NCBI RefSeq assembly: GCF_014648915.1
Contig: NZ_BMSA01000010.1
Coordinates: 62,001 to 126,000 of the forward strand
Origin: Streptomyces phaeofaciens
GTDB taxonomy: Bacteria > Actinomycetota > Actinomycetes > Streptomycetales > Streptomycetaceae
DNA: 64,000 bases
Reading direction: 5' to 3'
In this document: piece after piece, positions 24,586-32,809 of the stretch
Layout of the letters: the number at the start of each line of letters is the position of its first letter
Position numbering within the stretch: position 1 is the first letter of the stretch
Translations under genes and position numbers: made by a program
The notes under the pieces: generated by a model
What the model was told of the DNA's origin: nothing
What the model saw: the letters and a program-made list of their open reading frames with translations, nothing else
Database searches by the model: none

Positions 24586-25977
24586 ATGAGCGGACGAGTA
24601 GAACGGACGACGCGGATGGCCACGCAGTACGGGAATTACGAGCCGGGGTACGGGCACCCGGGGACGGGCGCCGGGGAGCGGGCGCACCGGGTGCCGACCG
24701 CGTTGCGGGAGCCGTTCACGGGGCGGCACTGGCGTGAGCTGCTGTATGTGCTGCTCGGGTTTCCGATCAGCGTCGTGCTGTTCGTCCTCACGGTCACCGT
24801 GCTGTCGACGGGCGTCGGTCTCACGCTGACGTTCCTCGGGATTCCGGTGCTGGCGGCGGGCCTGGCGATGTGCCGGGGGTTCGGGGCGCTGGAGCGGGCG
24901 CGGGCGCGGGGGCTGCTGGGGCTGGAGGTGGCGGAGCCCGAGCCGGTGCGGGTGCGGGGCGACCGGCGCGGGGCGTTGGCGTGGATGGGGGCCATGCTGA
25001 GGAGCGGGACGTCGTGGCGGCACGCGCTGTTCGTGCTGGTGCAGTTCCCGTGGGCGGTGTTCTCGTTCTGCGTCACGCTGACGGTGTGGGCGCTCGGCTG
25101 GACGATGCTGACGTATCCGGTGTGGTTCTGGCTGTTCCCGATGTACGGCGGGCAGGGCGGATTGCAGTTGTACGGGGACGAGCAGCATCAGGTGTATCTG
25201 GACAACCCGTTCGAGATCACGGTGACGGCACTGGTGGGGCTGCTGGTGACGATGGCGACGCCGTGGATCGTGCGGGCGCTGACGACGGTGGACCGGCTGC
25301 TGGTGCACGGGCTGCTGGGGCCGTCGCGGCTGGCGTCGCGGGTGGTGGAGCTGGAGTCGGACCGGGGGGTCGTGGTGGACACGGCGGCGGCGGATCTGCG
25401 GCGGATCGAGCGGGATCTGCACGACGGGGCGCAGGCGCGGCTGGTGGCGCTGGCGATGGATCTGGGGCTGGCGAAGGAGAAGCTGCGGGAGGATCCGAAG
25501 GCGGCGGCCCGGATGGTGGACGAGGCGCACGGTGAGGTGAAGACGGCGCTCCAGGAGCTGCGGGATCTGGCGCGGGGCATCCATCCGGCGGTGCTGACGG
25601 ACCGGGGGCTGGACGCGGCGCTGTCGTCGGTGGCGTCGCGGTGCACGGTGCCGGTGCGGGTGGAGGTCGATCTGGTGGAGCGGCCGGCGGCGGCGATCGA
25701 GGGGATCGCCTACTTCACGGTGTCCGAGCTGCTCCAGAACATCAGCAAGCACAGCGGGGCACGGTCGGCCTCGGTGGATGTGTGGCGTGTGGAGGACCGG
25801 CTGATGTTGCAGGTGGTGGACGACGGGGTGGGCGGTGCGGACGCCTCCGGCGGGTCGGGGCTGGCCGGGCTGGCCGGGCGGCTGGACGCGGTGGACGGGA
25901 TCCTGGTGGTGGATTCGCCGGCCGGTGGGCCGACGAGGGTGACGGCCGAGCTGCCTTGGCGGGGTCCTCGGCTGTAG
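24586..25977 (+). CDS. NarL-type sensor histidine kinase, second of a tandem pair
   Basis: 463 residues with the same architecture as its neighbour: polar N-terminus rich in Gly/Tyr, helices at about 52-95 and 145-185, an extra hydrophilic insertion (MYGGQGGLQLYGDEQHQ, about 186-202) followed by a further helix, HisKA_3 with His279 in RDLHDGAQARLVALAMDL, and HATPase (ELLQNISKHSGA, DDGVGGADASGG). The insertion and extra helix are the main differences from the first kinase, so the two probably sense different inputs but share the catalytic core. Start could be ATG 24586 or ATG 24616; neither has a strong Shine-Dalgarno. Confidence 0.88.
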   Translation: MSGRVERTTRMATQYGNYEPGYGHPGTGAGERAHRVPTALREPFTGRHWRELLYVLLGFPISVVLFVLTVTVLSTGVGLTLTFLGIPVLAAGLAMCRGFGALERARARGLLGLEVAEPEPVRVRGDRRGALAWMGAMLRSGTSWRHALFVLVQFPWAVFSFCVTLTVWALGWTMLTYPVWFWLFPMYGGQGGLQLYGDEQHQVYLDNPFEITVTALVGLLVTMATPWIVRALTTVDRLLVHGLLGPSRLASRVVELESDRGVVVDTAAADLRRIERDLHDGAQARLVALAMDLGLAKEKLREDPKAAARMVDEAHGEVKTALQELRDLARGIHPAVLTDRGLDAALSSVASRCTVPVRVEVDLVERPAAAIEGIAYFTVSELLQNISKHSGARSASVDVWRVEDRLMLQVVDDGVGGADASGGSGLAGLAGRLDAVDGILVVDSPAGGPTRVTAELPWRGPRL

Positions 25978-26301
25978 GAAGGGTGCGGGAGTACCGGTCG
26001 GCGGTGTCGTAACAGCGGGCGGGGGCGGGGACCGAAGGACGTCCGCCCGGCACGGCCGGGGGGCCGAACGGCATCGCACCCGCGTCCCGCGGCTCCACGT
26101 CCCCGCGCCCCGCGCCCCCGCGGCCGAAAACCCTCGTCACCTGGCTGTATCCCGCCCTTCCCCCCGTCCCGCGGCTGTCCTGCGGCTCTCCCGCGACGTT
26201 CCTCCCGCCCTTTTCCGGGTGCAGACGGCATGGTTGCTGGAATGCTGGACCGGAACGTTGACGGGTGGACGGCTGGGGGGCCGAGGAGCGTGGAGGACAG
26301 G

Positions 26302-26961
26302 GTGCGGGTGGTCATCGCCGAGGATTCGGTGCTGTTGCGGGAGGGGCTGACCCGGTTGCTGACCGACCGGGGACTGGAGGTCGTGGCGGGGGTCGGGGAC
26401 GCCGTGGCGTTGGTGAAGACCATCGCCGAGCTGCACGCGGAGGGTGCGTTGCCCGACGTCGTCGTCGCCGATGTGCGAATGCCGCCCACCCATACCGACG
26501 AGGGGGTGCGGGCCGCCGTACAGCTGCGCAAGGCGCATCCGGGGCTCGGGGTGCTGGTGCTGTCGCAGTACGTGGAGGAAAGGTACGCCACCGAACTTCT
26601 GGCCGGTTCCAGTCGCGGGGTGGGGTATCTGCTGAAGGACCGGGTGGCCGAGGTGCGGGAGTTCGTGGACGCCGTGGTGCGGGTGGCGTCCGGGGGGACC
26701 GCGCTCGATCCGGAGGTCGTGGCGCAGCTGCTCGGGCGGAGCCGGAAGCAGGACGTGCTGGCCGGGCTCACCCCGCGGGAGCGGGAGGTGCTGGGGCTGA
26801 TGGCCGAGGGGCGGACCAATTCCGCGATCGCGAAGCAGCTGGTCGTGAGCGACGGGGCCGTCGAGAAGCATGTCAGCAACATCTTCCTGAAGCTCGGCCT
26901 GTCGCCGAGTGACGGGGATCACCGTCGCGTCCTCGCGGTGCTCACCTACCTGAATTCCTGA
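26302..26961 (+). CDS. LuxR/NarL-family response regulator
   Basis: 219 residues. Receiver domain with the acidic pair in VVIAEDSVLLREG (Glu7, Asp8), phosphoacceptor Asp57 in VVVADVRMPP, Thr/Ser-type switch VLVLSQYVE, and Lys in YLLKDRV. The C-terminal HTH (LTPREREVLGLMAEGRTN to SNIFLKLGL) is of the LuxR type. Start GTG 26302 has GGAGG 5 nt upstream; GTG 26290 is the alternative but its GAGGAG is only 1 nt away. It is the only regulator near two kinases, so both probably feed it. Possible targets are the divergent nuo operon and the following korAB genes. Confidence 0.9.
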   Translation: MRVVIAEDSVLLREGLTRLLTDRGLEVVAGVGDAVALVKTIAELHAEGALPDVVVADVRMPPTHTDEGVRAAVQLRKAHPGLGVLVLSQYVEERYATELLAGSSRGVGYLLKDRVAEVREFVDAVVRVASGGTALDPEVVAQLLGRSRKQDVLAGLTPREREVLGLMAEGRTNSAIAKQLVVSDGAVEKHVSNIFLKLGLSPSDGDHRRVLAVLTYLNS

Positions 26962-27064
26962 CGAAGTGGCACTGTGCGGACGGACGTACACATCATCGAC
27001 CCCCCGGGAGAACCGGAGGTCGTGGCGGTGCGTCTACCAGGGCAACACCTCAGGGCGGTAAATC

Positions 27065-27111
27065 ATGACAAGTCGGGGTGCCGGGCCGTCTCGGGGCAGT
27101 GATTTGTCATG
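27065..27111 (+). promoter_or_regulatory. Inverted repeat in the korAB leader region
   Basis: CATGACAA (27065-27072) and TTGTCATG (27104-27111) form an 8-bp inverted repeat 31 nt apart, each extended by partial matches (AAATCATGACAAGT versus GATTTGTCATG). A TAGGGT box lies at 27145-27150, giving a predicted transcript start near 27157. Regulator binding is a guess. Confidence 0.4.
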
Positions 27112-27212
27112 CGAATGGCCAAGGGAAGGTGACCCCGACAGACGTAGGGTTGATCCAGGAGGGTCTTCGGGAAGGCCCCCCGGGACAGCCACCTCGAGGG
27201 AGGTCCAGTTCA

Positions 27213-29150
27213 GTGACCAGTGAGGTCAGCAGAGCAACGGAACAGGCCGATCAGGCTGACGGGGCCGTCGTGGGAGAACAGCGCAAACCGGCCGGGACGA
27301 AGGACGTACGCCGTCTCGACCGGGTGATCATCAGGTTCGCGGGCGACTCGGGTGACGGTATGCAGCTCACCGGTGACCGTTTCACCTCGGAGACGGCTTC
27401 GTTCGGCAACGATCTGTCCACGCTGCCGAACTTCCCCGCCGAGATCCGTGCGCCCGCCGGCACCCTGCCAGGCGTCTCCTCGTTCCAGTTGCACTTCGCC
27501 GACCACGACATCCTCACTCCGGGTGATGCGCCCAATGTGCTGGTCGCGATGAACCCGGCCGCCCTGAAGGCGAACATCGGGGACGTGCCGCGCGGTGCGG
27601 AGATCATCGTCAACACGGACGAGTTCACCAAACGGGCGATGCAGAAGGTGGGGTACGCGGCCTCGCCGCTGGAGGACGGCTCCCTCGACGGTTACCAGCT
27701 CCATCCGGTCCCCCTGACCACCCTGACCGTCGAGGCTCTCAAGGAATTCGACCTCACCCGCAAAGAGGCCGAGCGCAGCAAGAACATGTTCGCGCTCGGC
27801 CTCTTGTCATGGATGTACCACCGGCCCACCGAGGGCACGGAGAAGTTCCTGCGGTCGAAGTTCGCGAAGAAGCCGCATATCGCCGAGGCGAACCTGGCCG
27901 CCTTCCGTGCCGGGTGGAACTTCGGGGAGACGACCGAGGACTTCGCCGTCAGTTACGAGGTCGCTCCGGCCGCCAAGGCCTTCCCGGTCGGGACCTACCG
28001 GAACATCTCCGGGAACCTGGCCCTCGCCTACGGGCTGGTCGCTGCCTCCCGGCAGGCCGATCTGCCGCTGTTCCTGGGCTCGTACCCGATCACCCCGGCC
28101 TCGGACATCCTGCACGAGCTGAGCAGGCACAAGAACTTCGGGGTGCGGACCTTCCAGGCGGAGGACGAGATCGCGGGGATCGGGGCCGCGCTGGGGGCCG
28201 CGTTCGGGGGGTCGCTGGCCGTGACCACGACCTCCGGGCCCGGGGTGGCGCTGAAGTCGGAGACGATCGGGCTCGCCGTCTCGCTGGAGCTGCCGCTGCT
28301 GGTCGTGGACATCCAGCGCGGCGGGCCGTCCACCGGGCTGCCGACCAAGACCGAGCAGGCGGATCTGCTCCAGGCGATGTTCGGGCGCAATGGCGAGGCC
28401 CCGGTGCCGATCGTGGCGCCGCGCACACCGGCGGACTGTTTCGACGCGGCGCTGGAGGCCGCCCGGATCGCGCTCACCTACCGCACGCCGGTGATGCTGC
28501 TGTCCGACGGCTACCTGGCCAACGGCTCCGAGCCGTGGCGGATCCCGGAACTGGAGGAGCTGCCGGACCTGACCGTGCAGTTCGCGCAGGGCCCCAATCA
28601 CACGCTGGACGACGGCACCGAGGTCTACTGGCCGTACCAACGCGACCCGCAGACGCTGGCCCGGCCGTGGGCGGTGCCCGGCACACCGGGGCTGGAGCAC
28701 CGGATCGGCGGGATCGAGAAGGAGGACGGGACGGGGAACATCTCCTACGCCCCGGCCAACCACGACTTCATGGTCCGCGTCCGCCAGGCCAAGATCGACG
28801 GCATCGACGTCCCGGACCTGGAGGTCGACGACCCGGACCGGGCCCGGACGCTGGTGCTGGGCTGGGGGTCCACCTACGGTCCCATCACGGCGGCCGTACG
28901 GCGGCTGCGGGCGGCCGGGGAGGCCGTCGCGCAGGCGCATCTGCGGCATCTGAACCCGTTCCCCGGCAATCTGGGGGCGGTGCTGAAGGCGTACGACAAG
29001 GTCGTCATCCCGGAGATGAACCTCGGCCAGCTCGCCACGCTCGTACGGGCGAAATACCTGGTCGACGCCCACTCCTACAACCAGGTCAACGGGATGCCGT
29101 TCAAGGCGGAGCAGCTCGCCGCGGCACTGAAGGAGGCCATCGATGACTGA
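27213..29150 (+). CDS. korA: 2-oxoacid:ferredoxin oxidoreductase, fused gamma-alpha subunit
   Basis: 645 residues from GTG 27213 with GGGAGG about 9 nt upstream. Residues about 35-200 are the gamma domain (RVIIRFAGDSGDGMQLTGD, FPAEIRAPAGTLPGVSSFQLHF), followed by the alpha subunit with the pyrimidine-binding domain (ITPASDILHELSRHKNFGVRTFQAEDEIAGIG as landmarks SYPITPASDIL and EDEIAG). With KorB it decarboxylates 2-oxoglutarate (or another 2-oxoacid) to the acyl-CoA and reduces ferredoxin, an alternative to 2-oxoglutarate dehydrogenase known as KorAB in mycobacteria. No dedicated ferredoxin gene is adjacent. The 250-nt leader is unusually long. Confidence 0.93.
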   Translation: MTSEVSRATEQADQADGAVVGEQRKPAGTKDVRRLDRVIIRFAGDSGDGMQLTGDRFTSETASFGNDLSTLPNFPAEIRAPAGTLPGVSSFQLHFADHDILTPGDAPNVLVAMNPAALKANIGDVPRGAEIIVNTDEFTKRAMQKVGYAASPLEDGSLDGYQLHPVPLTTLTVEALKEFDLTRKEAERSKNMFALGLLSWMYHRPTEGTEKFLRSKFAKKPHIAEANLAAFRAGWNFGETTEDFAVSYEVAPAAKAFPVGTYRNISGNLALAYGLVAASRQADLPLFLGSYPITPASDILHELSRHKNFGVRTFQAEDEIAGIGAALGAAFGGSLAVTTTSGPGVALKSETIGLAVSLELPLLVVDIQRGGPSTGLPTKTEQADLLQAMFGRNGEAPVPIVAPRTPADCFDAALEAARIALTYRTPVMLLSDGYLANGSEPWRIPELEELPDLTVQFAQGPNHTLDDGTEVYWPYQRDPQTLARPWAVPGTPGLEHRIGGIEKEDGTGNISYAPANHDFMVRVRQAKIDGIDVPDLEVDDPDRARTLVLGWGSTYGPITAAVRRLRAAGEAVAQAHLRHLNPFPGNLGAVLKAYDKVVIPEMNLGQLATLVRAKYLVDAHSYNQVNGMPFKAEQLAAALKEAIDD

Positions 29151-30201
29151 CGCCGACACGCTGCTCCAGCTGGTTCCCAAGGCCGAGGCCAAGCAGTCCA
29201 TGAAGGACTTCAAGTCCGACCAGGAGGTGCGCTGGTGCCCCGGCTGCGGTGACTACGCGATCCTGGCGGCCGTCCAGGGCTTCATGCCGGAGCTGGGGCT
29301 GGCCCGGGAGAACATCGTCTTCGTCTCGGGCATCGGCTGCTCCTCGCGTTTCCCGTACTACATGAACACGTACGGCATGCACTCCATCCACGGGCGGGCC
29401 CCCGCGATCGCGACCGGGCTGGCCGCCAGCCGGCGGGATCTGAGCGTGTGGGTGGTCACGGGGGACGGTGACGCGCTGTCCATCGGCGGGAACCACCTGA
29501 TCCACGCCCTGCGGCGCAATGTGAACCTGAAGATCCTGCTGTTCAACAACCGGATCTACGGGCTCACCAAGGGGCAGTACTCCCCCACCTCCGAGGTCGG
29601 GAAGATCACCAAGTCGACGCCGATGGGGTCGCTGGACGCGCCCTTCAACCCGGTGTCGCTGGCGCTGGGCGCGGAGGCGTCCTTCGTCGCGCGGACCTTC
29701 GACTCGGACCGCAAGCATCTGACGGAGGTGCTGCGGCAGGCCGCCGCCCATCCGGGTACGGCGCTGGTGGAGATCTACCAGAACTGCAACATCTTCAACG
29801 ACGGCGCCTTCGAGGCGCTCAAGGACCGGGAGTCGGCCGAGGAGGCGGTGATCAGGCTGGAGCACGGGCAGCCGATCCGGTTCGGCACCGACCGTTCCAA
29901 GGGCGTGGTGCGGGACGCGGTCACCGGGGATCTGCGGGTCGTCGCGGTGACGCCGGAGAACGAGGGGACGATCCTGGTCCACGACGCGCACTCCGCGTCC
30001 CCGACCACCGCGTTCGCGCTCTCCCGGCTGGCCGATCCGGACACCCTGCACAACACCCCGATCGGCGTGTTCCGCTCGGCCGTGCGGCCGGTCTACGACA
30101 CCCAGATGGCCGACCAGCTCGACGCGGCCATCGAGCAGCACGGCAAGGGCGACCTGGCGGCGCTGCTGGCCGGCGGGGACACCTGGACGGTCGTCGGCTG
30201 A
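29143..30201 (+). CDS. korB: 2-oxoacid:ferredoxin oxidoreductase, beta subunit
   Basis: 352 residues. Cluster motif WCPGCGDYAILA (about residues 31-42) and GIGCSSRFPYY supply Cys ligands of the single [4Fe-4S] cluster; the ThDP-binding segment runs VVTGDGDALSIGGNHLIHALRRN and ends in LLFNN. The ATG overlaps the korA stop by 8 nt and has AAGGAGG upstream, so the subunits are translationally coupled. A hairpin 40 nt downstream ends the transcript. Confidence 0.94.
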   Translation: MTDADTLLQLVPKAEAKQSMKDFKSDQEVRWCPGCGDYAILAAVQGFMPELGLARENIVFVSGIGCSSRFPYYMNTYGMHSIHGRAPAIATGLAASRRDLSVWVVTGDGDALSIGGNHLIHALRRNVNLKILLFNNRIYGLTKGQYSPTSEVGKITKSTPMGSLDAPFNPVSLALGAEASFVARTFDSDRKHLTEVLRQAAAHPGTALVEIYQNCNIFNDGAFEALKDRESAEEAVIRLEHGQPIRFGTDRSKGVVRDAVTGDLRVVAVTPENEGTILVHDAHSASPTTAFALSRLADPDTLHNTPIGVFRSAVRPVYDTQMADQLDAAIEQHGKGDLAALLAGGDTWTVVG

Positions 30202-30241
30202 CCGCCGCCGGCCGCGAGGGGCGGCCGACGAGGAGCCACGG

Positions 30242-30266
30242 GGCCCGGGACTACGACTCCCGGGCC
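30242..30266 (+). terminator. Shared hairpin between convergent korB and hxlR-type gene
   Basis: Perfect 9-bp stem GGCCCGGGA (30242-30250) / TCCCGGGCC (30258-30266) followed by TTGT. The 7-nt loop contains the stop codon of the convergent HxlR-family gene, so its last codons form one arm. Confidence 0.7.
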
Positions 30267-30649
30267 TTGTCGTAGGCGGCGCGGGACTTCTCGACCTCGT
30301 CCATGCGCTCGTGCGTCCAGGTGGCGAGGCCCCGCACCTGTTCCGCGGCCTCGCGGCCGAGGTCGGTGAGGGAGTAGTCGACCCGGGGCGGGATGACCGG
30401 CTTGGCGTCGCGGTGGACCATGCCGTCGCGCTCCAGGGTCTGGAGGGTCTGGGTCAGCATCTTCTCGCTGACCCGGCCGATCGCCCGGCGCAGCTCGCTG
30501 AAGCGGTGCGGCCGGTCCAGCAGGTGGATCAGGACGAGCACCCCCCAGCGGCTGGTGACGTGCTCCAGGACCAGTCGGTAGGGGCACATGCCCTCGATCG
30601 CGGGCACGGTGCGGGCGGCGGGGGCGGGAGCAGGGGTACTTACGGCCAT
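30251..30649 (-). CDS. HxlR-family (winged helix) regulator, QorR/YtfH-like
   Basis: 132 residues. The HxlR pattern is clear: CPYRLVLEHVTSRWGVLVLIHLL (one Cys near residue 22, the sensor position in YodB/QorR-type proteins), RFSELRRAIGRVSEKMLTQTLQTLERDGMV wing-helix region, and VDYSLTDLGRE. It is divergent from a QorB-like quinone/NAD(P) reductase gene, the same arrangement as E. coli qorR-qorB (ytfH-ytfG). The single Cys suggests sensing of quinones or electrophiles (inference from family). A -10 TAAGGT 6 nt before the ATG indicates a leaderless message and lies inside the inverted repeat at 30653-30677. Confidence 0.88.
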   Translation of the reverse strand: MAVSTPAPAPAARTVPAIEGMCPYRLVLEHVTSRWGVLVLIHLLDRPHRFSELRRAIGRVSEKMLTQTLQTLERDGMVHRDAKPVIPPRVDYSLTDLGREAAEQVRGLATWTHERMDEVEKSRAAYDKARES

Positions 30650-30652
30650 GCC

Positions 30653-30677
30653 AGTACCTTACTTCAAAGTGGGTACT
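30653..30677. promoter_or_regulatory. Operator between the HxlR-type regulator and qorB-like gene
   Basis: AGTACC (30653-30658) and GGTACT (30672-30677) form an inverted repeat with 13 nt between. Related GTACTT words occur at both flanks. It covers the regulator's -10 box, and a TAGGGT box for the reductase gene stands 22 nt further at 30700-30705. Divergent control of both genes is likely. Confidence 0.65.
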
Positions 30678-30745
30678 TTCGCTTGGTTAGTGCAGCTCTT
30701 AGGGTGAGTGTCAGTCCCGCACACCCCCACCTGGAGTTCTGAACC

Positions 30746-31600
30746 ATGAGCATCGTCGTCACCGGAGCCACCGGACACCTCGGCCGCCTCGTCGTGGAGC
30801 AGTTGCTGGAGAAGGTCCCGGCGGACCGGATCACGGCCGTCGTACGCGACGAGGCCAAGGCCGCCGACCTCGCGGCCCGCGGCGTACGGCTCGCGGTCGC
30901 CGACTACAACACCCCCGAGACCTTCGACGGCCTGTTCGCGGCCGGCGACAAGGTGCTGCTGATCTCGGGCAACGAGTTCGACAAGGGCCGCCCGCAGCAG
31001 CACCAGGTCGTCATCGACGCGGCGAAGGCGGCCGGTGTGGCGCTGCTGGCGTACACGAGCGCGCCGGGTTCGCTGACCGCCGCCCTGGCCGACGACCACC
31101 GCGCCACCGAGCGGGCGCTGACCGCCTCCGGCGTGCCGTACTCCCTGCTGCGCAACGGCTGGTACCACGAGAACTACACCGAGCAGCTCGCCCCGGTGCT
31201 GGAGCACAACGCGGTGGTCGCCGCCGCCGGTGACGGCCGGATCTCCTCCGCCTCCCGCGCCGACTACGCGGCCGCCGCCGTCGCCGTACTGACCGGTGAG
31301 GGCCACGAGAACTCGACGTACGAGCTGGGCGGCGACGTGGCGTGGAGCCTCGCCGAGTACGCGGCCGAGCTGAGCCGGCAGACCGGCAAGGAGATCGCCT
31401 ACAACTCCGTGCCCGGCGACGCCCTCGTCGGCATCCTGACCGGCGCCGGCCTGCCCGGGCACTTCGCCGAGATCCTCGCCGGCGTGGACGCGTCGATCGA
31501 GAAGGGCGAGCTGGTGGTCTCCACCGGCGACCTGTCCCGTCTGGCGGGCCGCCCGACGACCCCGCTGGCCGAGGCGATCACGGCGGCGCTCAAGGGCTGA
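30746..31600 (+). CDS. NmrA-like NAD(P)H:quinone oxidoreductase, QorB type
   Basis: 284 residues, an atypical SDR that starts SIVVTGATGHLGRLVVEQLL (GxxGxxG at Gly7-Gly10-Gly13), with VRLAVADYNTPETFD for the second strand, VLLISGNEFDKGRPQQHQ for the fourth, and LRNGWYHENYTEQL. This pattern is that of E. coli QorB (YtfG), which reduces quinones with NADPH and prevents redox damage. It lacks the YxxxK dyad, as QorB does. Divergent HxlR regulator and shared operator fit an electrophile-inducible detoxification unit. GGAG lies about 9 nt before the ATG. A very strong terminator follows. Confidence 0.87.
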   Translation: MSIVVTGATGHLGRLVVEQLLEKVPADRITAVVRDEAKAADLAARGVRLAVADYNTPETFDGLFAAGDKVLLISGNEFDKGRPQQHQVVIDAAKAAGVALLAYTSAPGSLTAALADDHRATERALTASGVPYSLLRNGWYHENYTEQLAPVLEHNAVVAAAGDGRISSASRADYAAAAVAVLTGEGHENSTYELGGDVAWSLAEYAAELSRQTGKEIAYNSVPGDALVGILTGAGLPGHFAEILAGVDASIEKGELVVSTGDLSRLAGRPTTPLAEAITAALKG

Positions 31601-31627
31601 CCTCTCCCCCGGAGGCCTCGGGCGGCC

Positions 31628-31679
31628 CGCCCCCGCCTGTCATGACCGTATGGCGATACGGGCATGACAGGCGGGGGCG
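31628..31679 (+). terminator. Strong two-part hairpin terminator
   Basis: 17-bp perfect outer stem (31628-31644 with 31663-31679, arm CGCCCCCGCCTGTCATG) and a 6-bp inner stem CCGTAT/ATACGG within its loop. It lies 28 nt after the qorB-like stop. Confidence 0.85.
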
Positions 31680-31757
31680 TTCGGCGTTACCTTCGTGGAC
31701 GCGGTGGACACGGTGGACACCGGCACGCGCGCACAGCGACGCGAGAAGGAGGAGCCC

Positions 31758-32708
31758 GTGGCCGGGTCGTCGACGAGTGAGGGCCGCAAAGGCCTGCTGA
31801 ACGGCTTCGCGGCGTACGGGATGTGGGGGCTGGTCCCCCTGTTCTGGCCGCTGCTCAAGCCCGCCGGATCGGTGGAGATCCTCGCCCACCGCATGGTGTG
31901 GTCCCTCGTCTTCGTCGCCGCCGCGCTGCTCTTCGTACGGCGCTGGGCGTGGGCCGGGGAGCTGCTGCGCCAGCCGCGCCGGCTCGGCATGGTCGTGATC
32001 GCGGCGGCCGTGATCACCGTGAACTGGGGCGTCTACATATGGGCCGTGAACAGCGGCCATGTCGTCGAGGCCTCGCTCGGCTACTTCATCAATCCGCTGG
32101 TCACCATCGCCATGGGCGTGCTGCTGCTGAAGGAGCGGCTGCGGCCGGTGCAGTGGGCGGCGGTCGGTGTCGGCCTCGCCGCGGTGCTGGTGCTGACCAT
32201 CGGCTACGGGCGGCCGCCGTGGATCTCGCTCTGTCTCGCCTTCTCCTTCGCCGTCTACGGGCTGGTGAAGAAGAAGGTCAACCTGGGCGGGGTCGAGTCG
32301 CTGACCGCCGAGACAGCCGTGCAGTTCCTGCCCGCGCTCGCCTATCTGGTGTGGCTGTCCGGGCGGGGCGACTCCACCTTCACGAGCGAGGGCGTCCCGC
32401 ACGCGGCCCTGCTCGCCTCCACGGGCGTGGTCACCGCGATCCCCCTGGTCTGCTTCGGCGCGGCCGCGATCCGCGTGCCGCTGTCCACGCTGGGGCTGCT
32501 GCAGTACCTCGCGCCGATGTTCCAGTTCCTCCTCGGCGTCCTCTACTTCGGCGAGGAGATGCCGGCCGAGCGGTGGGCCGGGTTCGGGCTGGTGTGGCTG
32601 GCGCTGATGATGCTCACGGTGGACGCGTGGCGCACCGCACGGCGGCCGAAGGCGGTCGTCGAGGTGCCGGGCGCCTCCCCCGCGGCACCCGTTCCCGCGG
32701 ACGCCTGA
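31758..32708 (+). CDS. rarD: RarD-type drug/metabolite transporter (EamA, 10 helices)
   Basis: 316 residues from GTG 31758, with AAGGAGG at the right distance. The RarD signature is present: GFAAYGMWGLVPLFWPLLK at the start, SVEILAHRMVWSL, TVNWGVYIWAVNSGHVVEASLGYFINPL (landmarks NWGVYIWAVN and SLGYFINPL), and LQYLAPMFQFLLGVL in the second half. Two EamA repeats of five helices each. Named from chloramphenicol sensitivity phenotypes, but substrates are not established. Monocistronic. Confidence 0.9.
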   Translation: MAGSSTSEGRKGLLNGFAAYGMWGLVPLFWPLLKPAGSVEILAHRMVWSLVFVAAALLFVRRWAWAGELLRQPRRLGMVVIAAAVITVNWGVYIWAVNSGHVVEASLGYFINPLVTIAMGVLLLKERLRPVQWAAVGVGLAAVLVLTIGYGRPPWISLCLAFSFAVYGLVKKKVNLGGVESLTAETAVQFLPALAYLVWLSGRGDSTFTSEGVPHAALLASTGVVTAIPLVCFGAAAIRVPLSTLGLLQYLAPMFQFLLGVLYFGEEMPAERWAGFGLVWLALMMLTVDAWRTARRPKAVVEVPGASPAAPVPADA

Positions 32709-32773
32709 CCGGGGCTCCCCGGATCCGATGCCGCCCCGGACCGAAACAGTCGCGCGGGCCGTGGGCGATTCGG

Positions 32774-32802
32774 TTGAGCGGCCGGTGCGCGTTGGGTTGA
32801 GT
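32774..32802 (+). promoter_or_regulatory. Promoter of the VOC gene (leaderless)
   Basis: -35 TTGAGC (32774-32779), 17-nt spacer, -10 TTGAGT (32797-32802), then 7 nt to ATG 32810. Confidence 0.55.
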
Positions 32803-32809
32803 GGGGGGC

